This document shows positions 7,278-13,400 of a stretch of 13,400 bases of DNA, in pieces; position 1 is the first letter of the stretch; each line of letters opens with the position of its first letter. The stretch comes from Flavobacteriales bacterium (lineage in GTDB: Bacteria > Bacteroidota > Bacteroidia > Flavobacteriales_F > PHOS-HE28): positions 1 through 13,400 of the forward strand of contig JACJZG010000033.1 of NCBI GenBank assembly GCA_020635715.1, in the 5' to 3' direction. Made by a program: the position numbers and the translations under genes. The notes beneath the pieces are model-generated. The model was not told the DNA's origin. It saw nothing but the letters and a program-made list of their open reading frames with translations, and did not search any database.

Positions 7278-8563
7278 GATAACCGTGCCGTCTGTTCAAA
7301 GTGGATGGTCAGCGGGACACTGCCCTTCGCATTGTCCGTCATCTTCTCCGTGAAGAACAGCGTTCCGGAACCGCGCAATCGCTCAAGGCTTGCGGCGGGA
7401 AGCACCTCCAGTTCGACCAGGTCCGTCACACCCTCCAACATGTCACCTCCGGGCATCCACGTGAAATGCTCGATGTGGTATCGACCGGGCAGGAGATCGG
7501 GGGGCGTGATCCGCAAACGGATCCGGAACGGTTCGCCGGCCCGGGCGTCCAGTCGTCCCTTGATCGCCCCGCGTGCGATGTAGGATCCATCCGTCGTGAC
7601 AAGGTTCACCGCGTGAACGACCTCATCATTCACCGTGTTCACCGCGACATAGTCCAGATCCAGATCGATGGGAACCGAAAGGTCCTGTATCACGAGTTCT
7701 CGACCGGCACCATGAGCAACAGGACCTGACACGGTGTTGAGCACCACATGTCCCTTCCGGTTCGGGCTGTAGTCGAACATCGCTCTGTCGGTCGCTGCCG
7801 CACGTCGTGTCTGTGCGTGCATATACTCGGAACTGACGGCCGAGGTATCTCCATCCATGCGCACCGTTCCCTTCTCCAACCAGAGACAGCGGGTCGTGTT
7901 GCCGCTGATGTCGTGCAGGTTGTGCGAGACCACGACCACGCTGGTGCCTTGCGCCATGGCCTGCCGCATGGCCCGCTGTGCCTTCAAACGGAATGCGTGA
8001 TCACCAACGGCGAGCACCTCGTCAACGAGCAGGATGTCCGGCTCCACGGCGATCGCCACTGAGAATCCAAGGCGCGCGGCCATGCCGGAACTATAGCTCT
8101 GCAAGGGCATGTCGATGAACTCACCGACCTCGGCGAACGCAACGATCTCATCGAACTTCTCCTTGATACGCTCCTTGCTCAGGCCAAGCACCGACGCATT
8201 GACCTGGATGTTCTCCCTGCCCGTCAGCACCGGATTGAAGCCGGCACCCAAAGCGATGAGCGCTCCCACCCTGCCACGTAGTTCGATGCGACCAGCGTCC
8301 GGCTTGATCAATCCGTTCAGCATTCGCAGCATGGTGGTCTTCCCTGCGCCGTTGTGCCCAACAAGACCCAGGCACTCTCCGCGCCGGAGTTCGAAGCTCA
8401 CGTCACGCAGGGCCCAGAACTCATCCTTCCGCAGTGTCGCGTTCCGTTGACGCCCAAGCACCTCCCGACCCAGGTCGGAAAGCCCGTAACGCAATGATGT
8501 CCGCAGGTCCCGACAGAACTTCTTCGAGACATGATCCACTTTGATGAGCACTTCCCCTTCCAT
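7274..8563 (-). CDS. wzt: ABC exporter ATP-binding subunit with C-terminal Wzt-like domain (second exporter)
   Basis: This 429-residue ATPase powers export of polysaccharide across the inner membrane with the permease encoded just upstream. The nucleotide-binding domain (about 1-250) has Walker A GHNGAGKT (69-76), the signature YSSGM (157-161) typical of polysaccharide exporters in place of LSGGQ, Walker B DILLVDE (176-182) and the switch histidine H214. Residues from about 260 to 429 form an extra beta-rich domain like Wzt_C, which in known O-antigen exporters binds the modified non-reducing end of the chain. The start is ATG 8563, 2 nt after the permease stop. The frame stays open upstream to 9493, but those codons overlap the permease in another frame and lack family similarity. 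The stop overlaps the phosphatase-like gene (ATGA). Its substrate differs presumably from that of the first exporter. Confidence 0.92.
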   Translation of the reverse strand: MEGEVLIKVDHVSKKFCRDLRTSLRYGLSDLGREVLGRQRNATLRKDEFWALRDVSFELRRGECLGLVGHNGAGKTTMLRMLNGLIKPDAGRIELRGRVGALIALGAGFNPVLTGRENIQVNASVLGLSKERIKEKFDEIVAFAEVGEFIDMPLQSYSSGMAARLGFSVAIAVEPDILLVDEVLAVGDHAFRLKAQRAMRQAMAQGTSVVVVSHNLHDISGNTTRCLWLEKGTVRMDGDTSAVSSEYMHAQTRRAAATDRAMFDYSPNRKGHVVLNTVSGPVAHGAGRELVIQDLSVPIDLDLDYVAVNTVNDEVVHAVNLVTTDGSYIARGAIKGRLDARAGEPFRIRLRITPPDLLPGRYHIEHFTWMPGGDMLEGVTDLVELEVLPAASLERLRGSGTLFFTEKMTDNAKGSVPLTIHFEQTARLS

Positions 8564-8565
8564 GT

Positions 8566-9450
8566 TCAAGAGCTCATGCGTTCGACGAGCACGGACATCG
8601 TGACCCGGTAGAACACCCAACCCACCAGGATGAGCACGAGCCCGATCCCGGCCAGGGTCCAGAATGCGCCCAGGTCCGGTGCCTGGGTACCGGTGAGCCA
8701 TGCCCGACCGGTGAGGATCAGCGGGGTGGTCGGGTTCAGGGCGAAGAGTTCCGCCATGGCACCACCTGCCGGCATGGGGAAGACCACCGGTGTGAGGTAC
8801 ATCATCAACTGGGTCACCAGGGGGATCATTCGACCGATGTCCGAATAGAGCGTACCGATGGGTGCGAGCAACAGCCCGACCGCAAGTCCCAGGATCACGA
8901 TCACCAGCACGGCCACCGGCACCAGGACCAGGTGCGCATCCGGACGGACACCGAGGATCATGATGACCGGGATGACGACGATGAGCTTGATGGCCGAGGA
9001 GAACAGGACCTTGTAGATCCCAGCAAGAATGAGCGATTCCCGGGGAAAGTTCAATTTGGCCAGCATCGTCTTGGCACCCACCACCTGGTTCAATGGGCTC
9101 GCCAGTGCCTCGGTGAAGATCTGCCAGAGCATGGTTCCCGTGAACACATAGGCCGGATACGGGATGCCGGTCTCGGCCACCCGCACTACGCCGGACATGC
9201 TGAGGAAGATCCAGATGGCGGTGCTGATCAGCGGTGTGGCGAAGGCCCACACGTAACCGAGGTAGGATGTGCGGTATTGCGCACTGATGTCGCGCACCGC
9301 CAGTCGGCATGCCAGCGAGCGCGAGGCCAACAGGTCCAACCACATTCCTCGGAACAGCGCTCCCGGGGTCCGCAGCATCGATCCCGGGGTATACACCGTC
9401 AGGATCGAATGAGGCGTTGCTCTCAAAGGGTGGTCGGGAAGATCCGTCAT
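8566..9450 (-). CDS. wzm: ABC-2 type polysaccharide exporter permease (second exporter)
   Basis: This 294-residue inner-membrane protein is an ABC-2 permease of the Wzm/KpsM/TagG type, which forms the channel for a lipid-linked glycan. A cytoplasmic N-terminus of about 55 residues leads to RDISAQYRTSYLGYVWAFATPLI, the usual start of the ABC2 membrane domain. About six hydrophobic segments follow, including AIWIFLSMSGV, AYVFTGTMLWQIF, LIVVIPVIMILG, VPVAVLVIVILGLAVG, MMYLTPVVFPMP and LAGIGLVLILVGWVF. TLYSDIGRMIP (near 205) matches the conserved cytoplasmic R/S-D-I/L loop before the fifth helix. It is paired with the ATPase gene 2 nt downstream. It starts at ATG 9450 and follows the 142-nt gap with a candidate promoter, so this exporter may be expressed separately from the genes upstream. 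It is clearly different in sequence from the permease at 11664. Confidence 0.92.
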   Translation of the reverse strand: MTDLPDHPLRATPHSILTVYTPGSMLRTPGALFRGMWLDLLASRSLACRLAVRDISAQYRTSYLGYVWAFATPLISTAIWIFLSMSGVVRVAETGIPYPAYVFTGTMLWQIFTEALASPLNQVVGAKTMLAKLNFPRESLILAGIYKVLFSSAIKLIVVIPVIMILGVRPDAHLVLVPVAVLVIVILGLAVGLLLAPIGTLYSDIGRMIPLVTQLMMYLTPVVFPMPAGGAMAELFALNPTTPLILTGRAWLTGTQAPDLGAFWTLAGIGLVLILVGWVFYRVTMSVLVERMSS

Positions 9451-9560
9451 GCGCTTCTACCGTGGACCTCGAAGTTCGCGTGTCCCGGTGCAACCATCAA
9501 ACCCGAGGGAGGGGATCCAGCATCACGGGGACCCCCGATCGGTATGGTCCACAAGGCCGG

Positions 9561-9568
9561 CAAATATA
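9561..9568 (-). promoter_or_regulatory. Candidate Bacteroidota promoter -7 element (TATATTTG) in the 142-nt gap
   Basis: On the minus strand, TATATTTG fits the Bacteroidota -7 consensus TAnnTTTG exactly. It lies about 110 nt before the permease ATG at 9450, leaving a leader of roughly 100 nt. A TTG -33 element is not obvious, which weakens the call. In the leader, GGACC and GGTCC arms (9546-9550 and 9529-9533) flank CCGATCGG and could form an imperfect hairpin, but no T-run follows, so no intrinsic terminator is seen. The rest of the gap shows no gene. Confidence 0.45.
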
Positions 9569-9592
9569 GGCCCCACTTCCAGCCCACTGCCT

Positions 9593-10435
9593 TCAGACCG
9601 CGGCCGTGGTCCGACCGTTGGCGTGTACGGCCTGGATGAAACATCGGCCCGGCCGGTCCTCATGGAGCAAGTCGATGGCATAGCCCATGGGTTGAAGGAG
9701 CTTCATCACCTCCATCATGCGCGCAGCGGAATGGATCTCGATGAGCAGGTGCGGATGGTCGCGTTGGAGCAGACCACGAGCGCCTTGCAGCACAAGGGCC
9801 TCCGCCCCTTCCACATCGATCTTCATGAGGTGTACGGCCCGCCATCCTTCGCGTTCGACCAGGTCGTCGAGGCGTTCACAAAGGACCTTGGAGGTGGTGA
9901 AGCCCGCACGTTCGTATACAGCCGTTTCCAGTGGAGGCTTGACCGATCCGAGGTAACCACCTGAGCTGGTCTGGTCATCCACGTTCGTCGAGGCCTCGAA
10001 CTCCATCTCGCCAGCAGAGTCGGAAAGCGCGATGGGAAGCACCTTGATCCGTTCAGCGAGTTCAGGCTCAAGTTCGAGCATGGCCTGGAGACGCTCCAGA
10101 TTGGCCGGATTCGGCTCGAAAGCGATCACTTCGCACCCGGGATACAATGCCGCGAAAGCCATTGAATGGTAGCCGATGTGCGCCCCCACGTCGAGAATGA
10201 CCCCTGCGGGCAGTTCCTTGGGAACGACTTCCCAGATGTAGGGATCATAGGACCCCTCGACCATCTCCCGGAAAGCCGGTCGGTGCGCATCAACCGTTAT
10301 CCGCCTTCCCTTCAACGGGCCACCGGCAACGGTATGCACCGCGACCTGGGAGACAACGCGCTTTGGTCGAGCAGGTTTCAGTGCGCGTAGCAGTATCGGG
10401 GGCAGCAGGTCAACGACCAACGACTTCCACTTCAT
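9593..10435 (-). CDS. FkbM family methyltransferase
   Basis: This 280-residue SAM-dependent methyltransferase belongs to the FkbM family, which O-methylates sugars and other metabolites. VILDVGAHIGYHS (79-91) is the SAM glycine loop, IAFEPNPANLERL (104-116) the ribose-binding acidic loop, and MKIDVEGAEALVLQGA (204-219) the diagnostic FkbM motif. HLLIEIH (229-235) is the following core strand. The N-terminus (SLVVDLLPPILLRALKPARPKR) is hydrophobic and then basic, and may touch the membrane (inference). ATG 10435 overlaps the first Wzt stop (ATGA); an in-frame start at 10486 would add 17 residues lying wholly inside that gene, so I prefer 10435. In known ABC-dependent O-antigen systems a methyl cap ends the chain and is read by the Wzt C-terminal domain; the placement beside wzt fits such a role but does not prove it. 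Confidence 0.9.
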   Translation of the reverse strand: MKWKSLVVDLLPPILLRALKPARPKRVVSQVAVHTVAGGPLKGRRITVDAHRPAFREMVEGSYDPYIWEVVPKELPAGVILDVGAHIGYHSMAFAALYPGCEVIAFEPNPANLERLQAMLELEPELAERIKVLPIALSDSAGEMEFEASTNVDDQTSSGGYLGSVKPPLETAVYERAGFTTSKVLCERLDDLVEREGWRAVHLMKIDVEGAEALVLQGARGLLQRDHPHLLIEIHSAARMMEVMKLLQPMGYAIDLLHEDRPGRCFIQAVHANGRTTAAV

Positions 10436-11667
10436 CGTTGCCAATGTAACCTGGGGCGGAGCGCACCCCGCCATTTCTGGAACCACGCACCCTGTCTCGG
10501 TCCCTCCATCACTTGGAAACCGAGGGCATCCTCTACGATGAAATGTCGGGCCCCTCTACGTTGGAACAGGAGGGAGATGCGGTACACGCCGTCGTTCAAC
10601 AAGTCCTCAGGTATGGTGCAACGGACGGTTGTTGGCCCCGGGACCCAGAGCGATGTGCCTATCGACTCCGTCATGTCACTGATGAAGGCGATCACATCAT
10701 CCTCGGTGTGAACGATCATCTGGATGTTCAGGTCACTATCCGTGATCCCAAGGTTGTCCAGTCGCATCTCCACTTCAACGGGTACGGTCGTCAGGAAGGC
10801 CTTCTCCGCAGCTAATGCCCGCACTTCCACAGCACGCAAACGAAGCACATCGGTACCTGGTGCCTCATCCGCCTCCCATACGCGTGTGTGGTTCGGCGCA
10901 TTGGTCTCCGCCAGGTAAGACCGCACCACCTCCGCGGTCGGCCCATCCTCCTGCAGCCTCCCCTGGTCCAACCAGATCACCCGGGAGCACAGGCTCTGTA
11001 CGGAGAACATGTTGTGGCTTACGAAGAGGACCGTGCGCCCCGAATCCGCTACGGAGCGCATCCGGCCCAGACAACGCTTCTGGAACTCGGCGTCACCCAC
11101 CGCAAGCACCTCATCCACCACGAGGATCTCCGGCTCCAGATGAGCCGCCACGGCAAAGCCGAGCCGCACCTTCATGCCGGTGCTGTATCGTTTGATGGGC
11201 GTCTCCAGGTGAGGACCGATCCCTGCGAACGCGATGATCTCGTCCAGCTTCGAAGCGATCTCCGCCCTACGCATACCGAGGATCGCGCCGTTCAAGTGGA
11301 TGTTCTCCAGTCCGGTCAGCTCCGGATGGAAACCGGTTCCCACCTCCAGGAGGCTTGAAACACGCCCACGCATCCGGATGCTCCCGGATGTGGGTCTGGT
11401 GATACGCGAAAGCAGTTTCAACAAGGTGCTCTTACCGGCGCCATTCCTGCCGATCACACCAACGACCTCGCCTTGATGGATATTGAACGAGACATCCCGA
11501 AGTGCCCAGAAATCGCGACCACCGACCCGACCAATGGCAGGGTCGGATATATGACCACGTCCGAACAATGCCGCTATCGTATCACCAAGGGTGCGATGAT
11601 CGGTCACACCCAAGCGATAGTGCTTGTGCACCCCACGCGCCTCGATGACGTGCTTTGCGCCGCTCAT
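10432..11667 (-). CDS. wzt: ABC exporter ATP-binding subunit with C-terminal Wzt-like domain (first exporter)
   Basis: This 411-residue ATPase is the motor of the first polysaccharide exporter. Its nucleotide-binding domain contains Walker A GRNGAGKS (73-80), the signature YSTGM (161-165) of polysaccharide exporters, Walker B ILVVDE (181-186), the LAVGDAEFQ segment after it, and H218 as the switch residue. After about residue 260 a separate beta-rich domain resembling Wzt_C runs to the end. It is quite unlike the C-terminal domain of the second ATPase at 7274, which suggests that the two recognise different chain ends. ATG 11667 overlaps the permease stop (ATGA), and the stop overlaps the FkbM start in the same way, so permease, ATPase and methyltransferase form a coupled unit. 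Identity as a polysaccharide-type ABC ATPase is firm; the cargo is inferred. Confidence 0.93.
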   Translation of the reverse strand: MSGAKHVIEARGVHKHYRLGVTDHRTLGDTIAALFGRGHISDPAIGRVGGRDFWALRDVSFNIHQGEVVGVIGRNGAGKSTLLKLLSRITRPTSGSIRMRGRVSSLLEVGTGFHPELTGLENIHLNGAILGMRRAEIASKLDEIIAFAGIGPHLETPIKRYSTGMKVRLGFAVAAHLEPEILVVDEVLAVGDAEFQKRCLGRMRSVADSGRTVLFVSHNMFSVQSLCSRVIWLDQGRLQEDGPTAEVVRSYLAETNAPNHTRVWEADEAPGTDVLRLRAVEVRALAAEKAFLTTVPVEVEMRLDNLGITDSDLNIQMIVHTEDDVIAFISDMTESIGTSLWVPGPTTVRCTIPEDLLNDGVYRISLLFQRRGARHFIVEDALGFQVMEGPRQGAWFQKWRGALRPRLHWQR

Positions 11668-12527
11668 ATCACATCAGCGAAAGACCGCTGGATCCGTTGG
11701 AAAATGACGAGACCGAGGACAAGGATCACGACCGCCATCATCGCGGGGTAGGCGAGCAGGGACCAGTCCATGGGGGTGCCGAGCAATGCGCTCCGGAAGC
11801 CTTCGATGATCCCGGACATCGGGTTCAGCACGATCCAATCACGCACCTTGGAACCTTCGGGTATCATGGCGAGGGGAAATATCACCGGGGAGGCATACAT
11901 GAGCAATTGAACCCCGAAGGCGACAAGGAACCCGAGGTCACGGTAACGTGCGGTAAGTCCTGCAACGAATAATCCGAGGCCCAATGCCAGCATGGCGGTC
12001 AGAAGTATGAGAACGGGCAGTGCGACCAGGCCCAAGCCGATGGCCCCGCCGTATCCATCGGTGAAGTGGTACACGGTAGCCATCACGCCGAACACCAGCA
12101 GCTGAAGCAGGAAACCGACCATCGTGGCAAGGGTGGTCGCGAGTGGAGCCACGAGCCGCGGGAAATAGACCTTGGTCATCAAGGCGGCGTTCCAGACCAG
12201 GGTCTGGGAGGTCCGGTTGATCACATTGGCGAAGAACATCCACGGAACGATACCGGCCATGTAGAAGAGAACGGGCGGTGCATCACCAACCTGGCCGCGA
12301 CCGATGAAGCCGAACACCACTGCGAACACCAATGCGGTGAGCACGGGCTGTATGACCTGCCAGAGGGGGCCGAGGACCGATTGTTTATACGTGGCGAGCA
12401 GGTCCCTTCTGACAAGGAGCAGGACAAGATCCCGGTACTCCCACACTTCGCCAAGTTCCGTCCTCCACCATGGTGAGGAGGCTTCGACCATTACCTCATG
12501 GTCCGATCGTCCGTGGGCACGCTTCAT
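11664..12527 (-). CDS. wzm: ABC-2 type polysaccharide exporter permease (first exporter)
   Basis: An inner-membrane permease of about 287 residues, of the Wzm/TagG type. After a short cytoplasmic N-terminus, VWEYRDLVLLLVRRDLLATYKQSVLGPLW is the well-known start of the ABC2 membrane domain, with the YRDL and YKQ...LG motifs. About six hydrophobic segments follow, including VLTALVFAVVFGFIG, VLFYMAGIVPWMFFANVI, VGFLLQLLVFGVMATVY, PVLILLTAMLALGLGLFVAGL, LLMYASPVIFPLAMIP and MMAVVILVLGLVIF. ARYRDLGFLVAFG is the conserved cytoplasmic loop that contacts the ATPase. Starts at GTG 12542 (3 nt after the kinase stop), ATG 12527 and ATG 12491 are all in frame; I chose 12527 as the first ATG. The stop overlaps the ATPase start (ATGA). 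It would move lipid-linked glycan from the cytoplasm to the periplasmic side. Confidence 0.92.
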   Translation of the reverse strand: MKRAHGRSDHEVMVEASSPWWRTELGEVWEYRDLVLLLVRRDLLATYKQSVLGPLWQVIQPVLTALVFAVVFGFIGRGQVGDAPPVLFYMAGIVPWMFFANVINRTSQTLVWNAALMTKVYFPRLVAPLATTLATMVGFLLQLLVFGVMATVYHFTDGYGGAIGLGLVALPVLILLTAMLALGLGLFVAGLTARYRDLGFLVAFGVQLLMYASPVIFPLAMIPEGSKVRDWIVLNPMSGIIEGFRSALLGTPMDWSLLAYPAMMAVVILVLGLVIFQRIQRSFADVI

Positions 12528-12545
12528 GTGCGGGTGCAGCACGGA

Positions 12546-13400
12546 TCAGGCCCGTGGGTCCGGTCCGGCTTGGCCGGCATCCTCTTTCTTCTTCCGGGAG
12601 GACCGCTTCCCGTAGCCGTAGCCATACCCGTAACCGGTGCCATAGCCGTACGCATACCGGTAGCCGTAACCGTAGTTCGTATTGTAATAGTACTTGCTCT
12701 TCTTGATACGGACGCCGTTCAAGATGAAGCCCGTGTTCTTGGATGGGTTCGCCTGCAGGACCTCCAAGGCGTTGCTCACGTGATCCTTGCTGGCGAAACG
12801 GGTGTTCACAACGAAGAGCGTCGCATCCACGAAGCGCGCCATCAGCAGGGCATCGGTGATGAGGCCCACCGGCGGGGTATCGACCAGCACATAGTCGAAC
12901 TCCTTCGCAGCTTCCGTGAAGAGTTGCTCGAGGTGTTTGCTTAGGATGAGCTCCGAAGCGTTCGGCGGGGTCGGACCGGAGAGTATCACGGAGAAATTGT
13001 CGAACTGGGTAGGCATCACAGCCTGACGCCACTCGAGCTTTCCGACCAGGACCGTGCTCAATCCTTTGGAACTGGACATCCCCAGGCCGGAGGCAACCTT
13101 GGGCTTGTGGAGATCGAGTTCCAGCAGAAGCACCTTCTTGCCCGCCTTGGCCAGGATGGCGCTGAGGTTCACGGAACAGAAGGTCTTGCCCTCGTTCGGT
13201 CGGTAGCTCGTCACCAACACCACCTTGCCACGGCCTTCCTCCCCGGGTATATACTCCAAATTGGTCCGGACCGTACGGAAAGATTCGGTGATGGCCGCTT
13301 TTGGGTCGCTGTCCACCACCACGTAGTTCTCCTCCGCCTTCTCACTCGTGATGATCTCACCAAAGACCGGCAATGTGGTATGCTCCTTCAACTGGTCAGC
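12546..13400 (-). CDS. Wzc-like bacterial tyrosine kinase, C-terminal kinase domain (5' part outside window)
   Basis: The visible 284 residues form the cytoplasmic domain of a BY-kinase that regulates polysaccharide assembly by autophosphorylation. The open frame enters from the right edge (ADQLKEHTTLPVFGEI), matching the linker that follows the second membrane helix in Wzc proteins, so the membrane and periplasmic part probably lies outside. Motifs in order are ESFRTVRTN (ExxRxxR, for ring assembly), VTSYRPNEGKTF (Walker A), VLLLELDLHKPKV (Walker A', with Glu where the first Asp is usual) and FDYVLVDTPP (Walker B). The tail has 13 tyrosines in 28 residues, mostly alternating with glycine, then a basic KRSSRKKK stretch and a short acidic/polar end. 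The tyrosines should be the autophosphorylation cluster. It sits 18 nt before the first permease start chosen here, which suggests that it controls an ABC-exported rather than a Wzy-made glycan. Confidence 0.9.
   Translation of the reverse strand, partial: ADQLKEHTTLPVFGEIITSEKAEENYVVVDSDPKAAITESFRTVRTNLEYIPGEEGRGKVVLVTSYRPNEGKTFCSVNLSAILAKAGKKVLLLELDLHKPKVASGLGMSSSKGLSTVLVGKLEWRQAVMPTQFDNFSVILSGPTPPNASELILSKHLEQLFTEAAKEFDYVLVDTPPVGLITDALLMARFVDATLFVVNTRFASKDHVSNALEVLQANPSKNTGFILNGVRIKKSKYYYNTNYGYGYRYAYGYGTGYGYGYGYGKRSSRKKKEDAGQAGPDPRA
12609..12692 (-). repeat. Tandem Tyr-Gly codon repeat encoding the kinase tyrosine cluster
   Basis: These 28 codons encode 13 tyrosines, largely as repeated Tyr-Gly pairs (6-bp units such as TACGGC, TATGGC and TACGGT), interrupted by N-T-N, R, A and T-G. 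The units vary at third positions, so the DNA repeat is imperfect while the peptide repeat is nearly regular. Copy number could change by recombination or slippage, altering the number of phosphorylation sites. Confidence 0.8.

Noticed and set aside
8564..9493. A 310-codon in-frame extension upstream of the second Wzt start, giving a 739-residue open frame
   Set aside because: It overlaps the complete permease gene in another frame and shows no recognisable domain. The ATPase family begins at MEGEVLIKVDHVSKKF, with ATG 8563 placed 2 nt after the permease stop.
9529..9550. A GGACC...GGTCC hairpin as a terminator after the FkbM gene
   Set aside because: The stem is short and interrupted and no T-run follows on the minus strand, so it does not meet the pattern of an intrinsic terminator.
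10436..10486. A 17-codon N-terminal extension of the FkbM methyltransferase
   Set aside because: It lies fully inside the ATPase gene, whereas ATG 10435 forms the same ATGA overlap used at other junctions of this operon.

Overview
The window is one long, tightly packed surface-polysaccharide locus. All thirteen genes lie on the minus strand, so transcription runs from position 13400 down to 1. Most junctions are ATGA-type overlaps or gaps of a few bases, which points to a translationally coupled operon. Base composition is mostly GC-rich (hand count: 40 of 60 bases at 8881-8940). The host is probably a GC-rich member of the Bacteroidota. The support is a TAnnTTTG promoter element near 9561 and a kinase with an LELDLHKP Walker A' variant of the kind I associate with that phylum. 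The assignment is an inference, not proof.

Layout in transcription order. (a) 13400-12546: C-terminal kinase domain of a Wzc-like tyrosine kinase, cut by the window edge, with a tail of 13 tyrosines. (b) 12527-10432: first ABC-2 polysaccharide exporter, a Wzm-like permease and a Wzt-like ATPase with a C-terminal domain. (c) 10435-9593: FkbM-family methyltransferase. (d) 9592-9451: a 142-nt gap with a candidate internal promoter. (e) 9450-7274: a second, distinct Wzm/Wzt pair. (f) 7277-5844: alkaline-phosphatase-superfamily protein with an apparently degraded metal site. (g) 5827-4646: polysaccharide pyruvyl transferase. (h) 4617-3853: Methyltransf_24-like methyltransferase. (i) 3856-2591: GT4 glycosyltransferase. 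(j) 2594-1475: AT-richer acyltransferase-3 gene, frameshifted at a run of eight G. (k) 1327-179: second GT4. (l) 186-1: start of a GT2 glycosyltransferase, cut by the window edge.

Inferred joint function: the glycosyltransferases build a glycan; the acyl-, pyruvyl- and methyltransferases decorate or cap it; one or both ABC exporters move the finished chain across the inner membrane; the tyrosine kinase controls chain assembly or export. No Wzx flippase, Wzy polymerase or initiating phosphoglycosyltransferase is visible. The oddest points are the two complete ABC exporters in tandem, the homopolymer-interrupted acyltransferase (phase-variation candidate or sequencing error), the phosphodiesterase-like protein lacking two expected metal ligands, and the (YG)n tyrosine tail of the kinase. 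I saw no RNA genes, CRISPR arrays or insertion sequences.
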